DNA from: Verpa conica
Lineage: Eukaryota > Ascomycota > Pezizomycetes > Pezizales > Morchellaceae
NCBI GenBank assembly: GCA_033030425.1
Contig: JAUFSD010000024.1
Coordinates: 62,001 to 126,000 of the forward strand
Direction of reading: 5' to 3'
Length of the DNA stretch: 64,000 nucleotides
Shown here in pieces: positions 1 through 10,700 of this stretch; the stretch's first letter is position 1; each line of letters begins with the position of its first letter. The notes below the pieces were generated by a model. The model saw nothing but the letters and a program-made list of their open reading frames with translations. It searched no databases and was not told where the DNA came from. A program made the translations under genes and the position numbers.

Positions 1-2983
1 GCTCAATCTCAAGCAGCCTTTGATCCTGGATTTCTAGTAATAGTAAGCATACATGGTTATTTAAATATACGCAAAATCAGTCCTGCCTACCATCAACGTA
101 TATCTCGTCTAGTACACTCTCAATCTTTTCCCTCAACTCCGGATTATTTGAAATCGCATCGAGTACGGATCTCACTCTATCCGTGTCATCCAAGTCCCCT
201 AGCTGGTGTCTCCGTTTTTCATAATTTTCGTACATGTCGTAGATTAAGTCTCTATCACCACTAGTAATGAATGTGGGAGAGATAGTTGGGCCCTTAATTC
301 GGTACTCGTCGCGCCCCAAAGGCTGGAAGTTATTCGATGCTGAAGCTGACCCTTTGATTACACCAATAATCTCAATGAATGCTAGTGCAACCGGAATTCT
401 TTTCGTCACTTCAGATGAGAATGATTGCCAATATCCTGCGCTAAATACCGAGAAATCAACCAAGTGTGATTTTCGCAATAACCGACGATGCCCCTTCCCC
501 ATAGAGAATTCCGATTTATTAGATCTCTGGGCTGCATTTTTCTTCGAGGCGGAAAAGTCTTGCCGGTTGGCAAATCTAGCTCTAGATGTTAGACGAGAAT
601 TTTAGTTCTTGTGTGATTGACAAACCTCGTCGTATTTTCCAGTAGTTTCATGAAATGATCAAACGTGCAAACGAGAGGGAAATCTTCATCCTTGATCGAA
701 AAGATTGTATCGGTGACTTCCCTGTCTTCTTGGGCAAGTGTGTGTTGAAGATCCTCTTCTTCGGGTGTGGTACTGGCTCTATTTAGTTGTGTATCAATCA
801 GACGTTTCGTATAGAGCTCTAGCTTATTAGACAGCACACGTGAGCGAGTAAGGAGAACCTTCAAACTCATATTTTAAACTTAAATTAGCATTATAAAGAT
901 TCCACTGAATGGGGGCCCCGGAAACAGAAGGGGTTTACATGCCTGACGTCTTGGTCTTCCTATGTTCATCATATTCCCTGTCATATACCTCCCAAAAAGC
1001 TTATAAACAAGACATGTAGTCTTTCCGGTCCCGCTCCTACCAAGAATGAGCGTTGATGTCTTATTATTCTTGATGATCCCAAGCTCTTCTTCCGATGGGA
1101 CCAGCGGAAACTCGGCACACAAGTTTTGTGAAACGAGGTTATCAATGACTGTCTGAGTAAGTGTATAAAAGACTCTGTCTATAGAACCGGGGGTTAGCGG
1201 CACCTATCGAGAGTGTTAACCGTACTAACCTGACAGAAACTTATTGTCACGATCAGACCCCACGACCTCAGTTGAGATCTCTGCAGTGTTTGAGTTGGAT
1301 ATAACACTGCACTCGGCTGGCAGGTTCCTGCCAGTAGGCTCGTCAAACAGAACGAGTTTACACGCCGCCATTTGAGATGGTGAGTATGTTTTCTGAATGC
1401 GAATGATGTTTGGAATGGACTTCGATATCTATTATACATCAAGTAAGCAAGATAATTAGTCAATTCAACCTCGGAATCGTTGCAAACCTCTTTGAGATCT
1501 CCGATTTTCCACACTAATGAGAAGCGTGCTGTTAGCATCCCACTTTATCTATTTATAAATTTATAGATACCGCACCTTTTACCAACTGCATTGTCCGGCC
1601 TGATACCTCATCGAACCCAGAATCCACCTGCCACAGTATCCGCCCATTGACCCCATAGACTGCCGCGTAAAGGGTTCCCTGGGTACTTTTCCTCTCGTTT
1701 GGGTTCCCAGCTGGCGAACATAGTGACCTTCGTCTCCACTCGCCGGAAGCAAGATGTACCAACTTTGCTTCTATATGCTCAAAGTTTCCTAGTTTCCCAC
1801 GGTGTCAGTATAGCGTATTGCCAGGGAACTCAGGGGGATTACCTTCAAAGCGAGACTGTTCTAAGTCCTTAAGAGCTTGCGAGGAAAGAAAAACTCTCCA
1901 GACCCCCAAACCTTTGCCCAGAAACTTTGTAAAAAGGATTGAATCTGTGCTAGGCTCCGGTACTACAGCCGCTGCAGTTTCCCAATCTTCTTCCTCTTGG
2001 TAAAAGTTCGCTGAACGACTTGCGGAAAGGCTGTAACACGGCCTACAGGGGAACGAACCAAGCACACCCTGTAACACCTTAAGAGTCTCCTCTTTTTCAA
2101 GCCTATCAAGGGCATTCGACAGAGCACGTTCCGAAGCTGGTTTATCGATTTTAAAGTACTGCAACAAATCCAGCACCTCCGGAGACAGCTGAAGACCAGA
2201 CCCTTGTTTTTGAGCTGCGTTGCCCGATTTTTTATCTGTATCCCGGAGCTTACGCATATTCTTGGGGAGTGGTAGGTTCTTGGAAGCTTTGGGAGAGCTA
2301 CAAGTTTGGCGTACATCGACTAACCTCTTTTTGAGATCTTCTAGTTTTCGCCAGACGGTGATTTGCTCGGAAACACCGTGATTGCTGTCGCAGTGTAAGC
2401 ATAGGTTTACGAACTTCTTCGTCCATGCTTCAAAAATCTCAACGTCAAACAAAGTGGTGCTGAAAGAATTAGTCCATTCCTTCATTACTTTACTGCTGGT
2501 TTCACCAGACACCAACGCTTCTAGGAATTTCTCTCTCTCAATTAAGCGCTTAGCGAGTGCCTCCAACGGCCGAGCGTGGAACGGTAGCGAGAAGTCGATA
2601 ACTGCTGCGAAAAGGTCCTGAAAACCAATTTTCGAGTGAAACTGCTCAAAGTCATCACTGAGGAGTGGGAGAAGGAAGCTCTGAACAAGCTCTTCTGGTA
2701 ACCCATGACCAACAGTTGATCTCCTCCTTGATTTCTGGGTGGATTGATCGATGGAATTGCTTTTCAGCTGCTTGAAGAATTGAGAAATCCTCGATGCGTA
2801 TAGATCGAAATCCGAGAGGAACTTGACCAAGAGATCGTCATCATCGAGAAGCCGGGAAACTTGGCTAGGGTCACGCTCAAGCTGGTGGTAGACGGGAATA
2901 CACGATTGTAGGGTCAGATATCCATCGCCGAAGATAAGAATGGTGAAGTCCTTCGGAACGAGCGAAGCTCTTCTAGATGCCAT
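1..2983 (-). CDS. TRANK1-like UvrD/SF1 helicase-family protein, 3' end beyond window
   Basis: This is the N-terminal part of a large protein of the TPR-and-ankyrin (TRANK1-like) group of superfamily 1 ATPases; the cellular role of the fungal members is not settled. Exons read 2983-1843, 1788-1576, 1513-1488, 1428-1230, 1178-943, 858-626, 581-91 and 33 to the edge. All phases agree, giving about 857 visible codons. A Walker A motif GRSGTGKTT lies near residue 573, followed by RRQVLLTRS and further on HLVDFSVF. A Walker B-like VDEIQD is formed across the last intron near residue 847. This order and spacing match the family. The first ~380 residues carry no domain I recognise. The start at 2983 is the first in-frame Met. 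Introns are 44-84 nt; the one at 859-942 appears to be of GC-AG type. The C-terminal helicase half and any TPRs lie outside the window. The family call is confident; exact exon ends are inferred. Confidence 0.85.
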
Positions 2984-5192
2984 TAAGCTTGCTAGGGTAT
3001 GGGTTTGTCGTATATGTTGTGATGGACTTTTGCTGGAATTTTTGCTTTATCGATAAGAATGAAAACTAGAGCCTTCAAGACGTGAGAAGCAGATTAGATT
3101 AGGAGTGGGGGGGGAGAACAAAGAGCCCTATCATGGTGTGTTGACCAGATAAAAGTTGGCATGTCTCAATCGAGCCCCCCAGATGCCCGCTCTTGACGTA
3201 AACAGCGAATTAGACGACGGTGAAGGTTGGATGCCTGAATGAAAGCCAATAGTATGGACAGCTGCATGGATTGCTGGTTGCCTGAAAGTCTCATGCGGTA
3301 ATGCCCAAAGGGATGAGATGTGCAAATGACCGGAACTGGCTGTATAACAGATCACGTGACTGTCTTATTTCTAATACCAGGTGCATTAGAATCTTATCCC
3401 CGCGCGGGGTACTCGGTAGTACTGGGTAATAGCAGGAGTACTGCTAGAAACAAAGCGACCAGTACCAAATTTACAATTATCAAAAGCTAAAGGCTGAAAG
3501 GTTAACTTCTAAAGAGCCGCGACGAGACCTGTGGAGTACCTTTGTTTATCTGGAGGTCAACTTACACGCGGGTTAGGGCTGTATCCTGCTGCCCAGCCCG
3601 TTATCAATCCCTCCTGATATTACATCTAGTACCATCCCCAGCAAGCCAAAGTAATTTTACGTACCACAATTCTTAAATGTATCTTGCGATCGGATGTTTG
3701 AAAGGAAGATAAAAAAGCTCGACTCCCATGACCGCGGCGATATCTGTCACTTGGCGCTTAACATGTTTCGCGTCTCTGATTAAGCGACAGGCCCGCCTAC
3801 CACTCTTTGTACGCAGAAGTCCGAATCCAGACGTACAGTGGACAACCCTTTATAGTAGTTGCTCAGAAAGACGCCTTGGAAAATTCTGGTCTCATGCCCA
3901 GCCTCTATGGCAGCTTGCCTCCGGTGCTTGCAATTGGTGGGGATGGGAACGAGCCTAGGAAAATGCCTCGCAGGCCACACCCCTTCCTGGCTTTTGGCTT
4001 ATGGAAAAAGCACTCATGGTTTTTATTTTTAAAGAGCTTAGAGATACACACATCGTTGCTTTCTTGTTTGAGCAAAAGGGGGAGACTCGGAGCTATTTAC
4101 TATAACCCACATCCAAAATTTCAGAAACTTTCAAAGAGTATGGGTATCCACCCTACACGTGCGGGGGCAGCGGATATCAATTGATCTTGCGAAGCTAGAC
4201 CGAAGCCGTACATACACGTAACCCTGCTAAGGATTAGTCCCAGGTACCCTTCTATATAGCACGAGTCAAGGTCCCTATAGTCTACCCCGCACAAGGATGA
4301 AGTAACATTGTCATCACAGATGCTCACTCGGTTTTTTACGTGCACATCTCGCGAGGTCAGCAGCAACGGCATACCCGAACCCTATAGGCCCAAGAGCTCA
4401 GAATCAGGCTTGCTAACCCTAGCCCCTCCAGGAACGCATTGCCTAGATGCGCGCTCCAAGAAACTTCATGTCCTTCATTTCTAGAAGAGTGACACGTAGC
4501 GGGAGGTAAGACCTCACCAACCTATGGAGTACCCAGCGTTTCCCCGGCATGGGGGGAAAGCGGTTGGGAGACTGCACCATGAAAGACGGAGGAGGTTTCC
4601 TTGCCATATCATACCGTGCCCTCTATCACAACCTAAAATAGGCTCATAGGAACACTATAGTCAGTTATTATATGACGAGTACCATCTAGCGACGAACAAG
4701 TGGTCTAGACAACAAAGTATCTGCACCTTCTTTGCTAGACAATCCCTGTTCTCCGCCACCGGGCGAACGAGTGTACCTCGAAGTTACAAGGCCCCACCAT
4801 AAACTTTAACGCCTGCAGTCATGATAATTACAATAACAAACGAAATCTTGATAATATACATACTGAGCCTGATTGCCTAGCCAACCAGCTAGCTGTACTA
4901 GGGTATGAGGGTAAGTGACTAGAACTGTCTCCGATTGCGCAGGACATTGGCAGGAGCCTAGTTAGATATCGCTTGTCACCTCTTAGAGAATATCACCACC
5001 ATCCTCCAACCGTACACAACTTGCTAGTTCTGAACAGAAGCGAGCCACAGTACTTCTGGACTCTTTGCGTGGCGCACACCAGATTTGGGCCTATCGGCTA
5101 GGTCTTGGTCCCTTTTGTACACACGCTAGTACTAGAAGGAAAGTCTAGCGATCGGGCGGTGCAGTAGATACCCCAAGATATCTCCCCAACTA
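2984..5192. other. Gene-free stretch upstream of the helicase gene
   Basis: I see no supported gene here. Short open frames exist on both strands but lack codon continuity, splice context or known motifs. The stretch up to about 3360 probably includes the promoter of the leftward helicase gene. The rest is unique-looking, mixed-composition DNA. Confidence 0.5.
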
Positions 5193-5331
5193 CAGTCACA
5201 CCTCGCTATAAGAAACCTCGCTATAAGAAACTTTTTCTAGGTCAATCTGGATCTTTCCACACCAAATTCACCTTGCTATAAGGAACAAAATCCACTGAGT
5301 ACTTGGCGTTTCTTATAGCGAGGTACAACTG
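5193..5331. mobile_element. Small TIR element (pogo/mariner-like MITE)
   Basis: The ends are an inverted pair of about 24 bp. The left end begins CAGTCACACCTCGCTATAAG, and the right end read on the other strand begins CAGTTGTACCTCGCTATAAG. A second copy of the CCTCGCTATAAGAAAC core sits directly inside the left end, and a degenerate one near 5274. The 139-bp element has no coding capacity. Ends starting CAGT followed by CTCGCTATAAG resemble fungal pogo/Fot1-type termini. A clean TA duplication is not visible at the right end, so the exact boundary is uncertain. Confidence 0.6.
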
Positions 5332-5395
5332 TGCCTCCAAGCATTCTTCACTAGGAACTAGACCTCTAATAGGTCATGAAGGCCTTGAGTACTAG

Positions 5396-6050
5396 TGTCA
5401 CGGGAGGAAGTCACGTGTTGTCTTGGCACCGGTCTTGGCACCAGTGCCATAAAAGAAATCAGTCAGATGTATGGTGCGCGTGGTTTCAGATGTCGACCAA
5501 CATTTTGGACCGCTATTCTGATGCCCCTGATAGACCAAATCTTCCAGGAAAAGTAGGGAATTCTTTTATAGTATGATTAAACATTCCCTACTTTTTTCAG
5601 GCCATGGAGACCAGTGGTTGTTGTGGAATAAAGCCTCAATTTTAGGTGCAGAAAATGCACTGTGGAACGTTCCTTAAAATACCTACACCATGATGATATA
5701 TACTTAGGCAACTTTTTTCCTAAAATTAATATTTAAAGGGCTTCTTATGTCTTTATAATATCTAGTGACTTGGATCTAAATAGTTATATTCATAGGGGAG
5801 GTTTTACTAGGGATAGAGGGATATTTTCTCTTTGGGGAGAAAGTAGCCTGTAGAATTGGTATATTTTGGCATACTTGAGCATATTTAGGCACACTTGGGC
5901 ACACTTGGGCATAATAGGGGCGTTCCACCCTAAAATATGATTGGTCGATATTTGAGCCCGTGCGCACCATAGCTAGATCCTCATCTTTAATCAAAACCGT
6001 ATATGTAATCGCATGCGCCACTTGCCTCTGAGCGTGCCTTGGCTTACAAC
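5396..6050. repeat. Dispersed repeat copy split by a MITE (partner at 14400-14555)
   Basis: The two outer parts (about 5398-5471 and 5972-6050) match, in order and orientation, a continuous stretch at about 14400-14555. Shared landmarks are GTCACGGGA, TCACGTG, TCTTGGCA at one end, and CATGCG, CACTTG, GTGCCTT, GCTTACA at the other. The insertion at 5472-5969 explains the difference. The identity of the host repeat is not recognised. Confidence 0.7.
5472..5969. mobile_element. 498-bp TA-flanked MITE (Tc1/mariner-like), nested in a repeat
   Basis: The terminal inverted repeats are about 28 bp: left TGGTGCGCGTGGTTTCAGAT, right (reverse complement) TGGTGCGCACGGGCTCAAAT, both followed by a TCGACCAA block. 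The element is flanked by TA at 5470-5471 and 5970-5971. The related repeat at 14400-14555 has a single TA at the corresponding point, so it is an empty site. No transposase frame is present, so the element would have needed a protein supplied in trans. TA target duplication points to the IS630-Tc1-mariner superfamily. Confidence 0.85.
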
Positions 6051-7110
6051 TAGATAGAACTTACGCGAGGAAGATGATATTAGTTCATATAAATGTTCCG
6101 ACCGATACGAGTATTAGCCACATCTGCACCGCCCGATCGCCCCCACCTAGCAGCCATTTATGCCCTACTTGTGGCTGAGACATGGTAAAGATACCCCTGT
6201 CGGGTCAAAGAGGGGTATCTTGCCTGCGCACACCCAGGTGCGCACTGGGCTTATCATTGGTAGACGTAGCGGCACAACACACGAGGAGCACTCATATCGA
6301 CAGCGAATTCAGCTCCTACCAGACACAGGCCTATCCTGAGCACTCCTTCTACAAAGAGGTAAACACATCGAAATTCCTGCAACTACAGAAGCGGGGGTTT
6401 TGGAAGTCCAAAAGTGCCCTTATGGGCCTTTAAACGGAGGGACTATGAAGATGAAGCCCGAACGACATTACCCAAGAGCACTCTATGTGAGATTTTAGCT
6501 CATGAGGTGGAATACATCTCGACAAGACGATGAGTATGTCATTTTTGCGAGATGCTTGCTCAGGACGGAGGTTCTTGCATTCAACTACGACATACTTTAG
6601 GTATATGTCCATTACCAGATATGGAATAGTGCTTATACTCAGTCTACCTTCTAGGAGATCCATTGGCTAACACACAATGTTACTGGCTGCAGAGACTACC
6701 TACTTGAAACCAGGAAGGTATCGCGCTTTACAAATCGAGCGACTTCGAGGGAAGAGTGGCTCTACGTGGCTAGAAGAGCCTCTCGTCTCCAAGGAGCGCT
6801 CACACAGTATGAGTCGAGGCTGGATTCCCGACTCCGAAAGAAGTATTTGGATTTCGAGAAGGAAAATAAGCATAAAGTACGTCCCACAACTTGGGAGACT
6901 AAAACCCTTCTTACTCCCCTCCTCTTCAAACCTTAGGGACAGTGTCTGGATGGACCTGTTGGCGACTGTGTCAACTTCAGCCAGCCAGCCACTTTCAACC
7001 TTTAACATTGTACAATCTGTTTGGAGGTATTCCTTACTTTTCTCCCCTTTCGCAAGTTACTTATTTACAATGCGCCAATATCTAATCTGAAACCTTAGCT
7101 CAAACACAAT
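6051..7110. other. Gene-free stretch before the split zinc-finger gene
   Basis: No supported gene is seen. The last few hundred bases probably hold the promoter of the rightward gene starting near 7111. Confidence 0.4.
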
Positions 7111-7511
7111 ATGACCATTCTCGTCGCTCGGCGCCCCCAGTTTTCTAGAAGTCTACGCCGAATCCCATATCATGCTCGACGCTTCGAGCCCAGCTTCTCC
7201 CCGGCACGATTTCAGGCTTGTTGGATGGTCTTACGAAAAAAGTCTCATAAAGTGCTTTTACCTCCGGGTGACGTTACACAGAAGAGAATTAGGGAGGAGG
7301 GTTTGCTTGACGGCAAAGACGCCGATTATGAAAAGGATAACACTGAATGGGACGACCAATGGGAGGGCTTTCTGGATGAAGACAAGCTCATAGACGAGGC
7401 AGCGGTAGGCGAGTCCTTATTCCGTGCTGAGGGTGCCTTTCAGGGAGTAAAAACTGTCCCCAACGGCACTCCGCATTCATCATCGGCGGCCGGAAAACGT
7501 GCAGCAAGAAC
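7111..7511 (+). pseudogene. 5' part of a zinc-finger-like gene, cut by a copia retrotransposon
   Basis: An open frame starts with ATG at 7111 and is broken within codon 134 by the retrotransposon at 7512. The visible 133 residues are basic at the N-terminus, then acidic and low in complexity, with no catalytic motif. The target duplication AGAAC (7507-7511) is repeated at 12255-12259. Reading across with one copy of the duplication continues in the same frame into the 3' part (12260 onward), and the joined exons total 483 codons including stop. This is direct evidence that the two pieces were one gene before insertion. The start codon is the first Met of the frame and is not otherwise supported; an upstream intron is possible. 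Confidence 0.7.
7507..7511. repeat. Target site duplication AGAAC, left copy
   Basis: The five bases AGAAC directly precede the left LTR and are repeated directly after the right LTR at 12255-12259. This is the length expected for Ty1/copia integrases. Confidence 0.9.
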
Positions 7512-7718
7512 TGAAGTTCAGTGTAAAGTGAAGATGATGATTCTATTAAACAAGTGGGAAAACTGTCCCCTATTTATACAACTATGTTCTGTTACACAAA
7601 AATAATATGAGTCATTCTCGCCGGAATGCTCTTCCTTGTTCCATAAACTTCCACAACAAACTAGATAATTCCATTATCTTAATACATGACTAATACATGA
7701 CAAATGTACAATTTAACA
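7512..7718 (-). repeat. 3' LTR of the copia element
   Basis: This 207-bp repeat is identical to the one at 12048-12254 except for one base in the word TTGTTCC[A/G]TAAAC (A here, G in the other copy). On the element strand it begins TGTTAAATTG and ends GAACTTCA, so it has the usual TG...CA ends. It is the 3' LTR because the polyprotein runs on the minus strand. Confidence 0.95.
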
Positions 7719-7727
7719 CTTCCCCTC
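7719..7727 (-). promoter_or_regulatory. Polypurine tract of the copia element
   Basis: On the element strand GAGGGGAAG directly abuts the 3' LTR, the position where plus-strand DNA synthesis is primed. It overlaps the polyprotein stop codon (7726-7728) by two bases. Confidence 0.8.
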
Positions 7728-10700
7728 ATTTGTTACCTCGTATTGAGATGGCATGTTGAAGGTGTGCTGGTTTTGGTAGACCTTTTGTGAGAATGTCGGC
7801 TATATTGTCAGAGGTGGAAACATATTCTAGAGAGAATATTCCTGATTCGTACCATTCGCGGGTAGAGTGGTATTGAATATCGATATGTTTGGATCTATCA
7901 TGGATTCGTGGATTTCGAACCAGCTCAATGGAGCCAGTGTTGTCAGCGTGTATTGTATAGTTGTAAGGTTGACCAAGTTCTGTTAGGCCGGATTTTAACC
8001 ATACAAGTTGCTTCGCGGTTAGGTTTAGGGCCATGTATTCCGCTTCGGTGGTTGACGTAGCAACTGCTCTTTGTTTGCGACTTCTCCAACTAATAGTTGA
8101 CTTTCCAAGTTGAAAGACGTATCCAGAAAAGGATTTTCGATCAGAGATGTTGGAACCGAATGAGCTATCTGAGAACCCATGTAACGTGTTGTCAGAGTGT
8201 TTGGAGTAGAACAGTGTCCAATCTTTAGTGCCTTTGAGATATCTGAGAACTCGTTTGGCAGCAATTAAATGTTCTGCCGTAGGACAGGAAGAAAACTGGG
8301 AGAGAAAAGTGACTGTATGAGAGATATCGGGTCTGGTGCCGATGCTGGCATACATAAGGGATCCGATTATGGATTGATAGAGTTTTTGATTATCTATCAT
8401 GGACTCTGTTGTTCCTGTTGTGAGTAGAGTGTTGGGTTCAAGTGGCGTGCCAACTGGTCTAGATTCATGCATTTGGAACTTTTCAAGGAGTTTTTGTATG
8501 TATCCCTTTTGAGAAAGGTGTATGCCATCAGAGGTGCAGTCAATTTCTAATCCCAGGATGTATTTGGATTCCCCAAGGTCTGTGCATTCGAAATCTGTCA
8601 TGAGAGACTGTTTGATGCTTTGACGATAATTGTTACTGGGTCCAAATATCATAATGTCGTCGACGTAGACGGCTAAATAGATGTGTTCTGTGGAATTAAT
8701 GAACACACATGGATCGAAGTAGGATGCTTTGAATCCTTTCAGTTTGAGGGAGTCGACCAGGCAGGCGTACCATTCTCGAGGAGACTGTTTCAATCCGTAG
8801 ATGCATTTGCGAAGTTTACACACTTTGTTGTCTTGTTTGTATCCTTCTGGAAGTTCAAGATAAATTTCTTCCTTGAGGACACCGTGGAGAAAGGCAGTTT
8901 TGACGTCTAACTGAATAGGAATCCAGTTGTTGTGGGCAGCAAGAGCTAGTAGGAGTCGTAGAGAGTCATAACGGGCAACTGGTGAGAAGGTTTCATCGAA
9001 ATCGAGACCTGGTATTTGTGAATAACCTTTGGCGACATATCTGGCCTTGTATCGTTCAATGGTTCCATCTCGGTTGTATTTTGTTTTGTATACCCATCTT
9101 CCTTTCACGACTTCTCGATTTTGAGGTCGTTCTACTATATCCCATGTGTTGTTTTTAATGAGTGCGTCGTATTCTTCCTTCATTGCTTTATTCCAAAGTT
9201 CCGTGTCTTCCCCTGAAGTGGCTTGTCGAAAAGTGACTGGATCGGTGCTGATGTAGGCATAGTGAACTGGGATGTCAGTTGCAGTGTTTGCTCGGGCTTG
9301 ACGAAGTTGTCTCCTAAGATCATTCCTTTGTGTTCTATGTTCTTTTAAGGAATCGTCTTTTAGGCGTTGGTGATCTCGAGGGTCTTCGTTTTGTTCGATA
9401 ACTAGGAGGTCATCTTTCAGATCTCTGTCTAGTTTCTCAATTTTGGCTTGTATTCTGCGTATTTCTGTGTCCCTTTGTTCCTGTTCGATTTGAGTTGTTT
9501 TTTCGACTGGTTTCTTTTCTCTTGTTGACCGTCTGGGTGTTTGGAATGGGGGAGGAATTGGTATAAATGTTTCCTTTTTTGTTGGAGATAGTGGAAAGTC
9601 TCCTGGTGTGTGTGTTTCTGGTTCTTCATCAGAGTCTGATAGCGGAAGTATAAATTCTTTTTCTTCCCCTTCATCTTCTAAGGGAACTGCTTCTTTTCCT
9701 TTTGAAGATGACTCTGGTACTGACGCTTCGAGTTTTGGAGTTTCTATAGGAGGGTAGGAGACATCAATCGATACTTCCCCTGAAGCTGGAGGGGGGAACG
9801 TGATATCTCTAGTGACTACCACCTTGTGTTGAGATGGTATCCAAACTCGGTATTGTGTGTCGCTGTCTGTGTATCCAACAAATTTTCCTTCGACTGCTCT
9901 TGGTTCTAATTTGCTTCCGGCTGGCCTGGCTTCCTTGTGAATATGGATGTAGCATTTCTGACCGAAAGGGTGAGCATGTTTGATTGTTGGTTTCTTTCCA
10001 TGGAGTGCTTCGTATGGGGTTTTATCCTTTAGAGCACTGTGTAGGAGTCTATTTTTGAGATAGACAGCAGTTGAGTACGCTTCTTGCCATAGGATTCTGG
10101 GATGGTCCATTATCATGCATCGAACCATTGTGGTTACCGTCCTGTTGAATCTTTCGGCTACCCCATTTGATTCATGGGAGTATGGTGGCGTTGTCTCTTG
10201 AGTAATGCCCTCTTTTCCGAAGAAGGTCTTGGTATTTTTGTTGACATACTCGCCTCCTCCATCAGCTCTGAACCTTTTTATTGTGGTGTTATGCTGATTT
10301 TTGACTTTGTTGGTGAAGTGTTCGATGGCTTTACACGCATCGTCTTTATTCTTTAGGAAATAAATCCAAGAATAGCGAGTGTAGTCGTCTATGAAAGACA
10401 TATAGTACTGGCATTTGTCCTGAGACATTACTCTTTGTTTACCAGAGAGATCTGAATGGACTAGTTCGAAGGGTTGTGTGGCTCGAGTACTTATTGTCTT
10501 TGGGACCAAATGAGTGCTTTTTGAAAGGGCGCATGGTCCGCAGTGGAAGTTACTTGGTTTCTTTGGGAGATTGGTACGGTCGGCATATAGGCTATGAAGA
10601 CTAGACGGATGTCCGAGTGCTTCATGCCATTCAGAGTAAGAGGAGAGACGTGCTACATTTTCAACTATTTGTACATTCCAGTGCCCGTTTACCAATTTTC

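Noticed and set aside
1789..1842. An in-frame TGA (1805-1807) in the TRANK1-like gene looked like a nonsense mutation.
   Set aside because: A 54-nt intron with GTAATC donor, TACTGAC branch-like site and CTAG acceptor removes it and rejoins FEG|NFEHIEAKL in frame.
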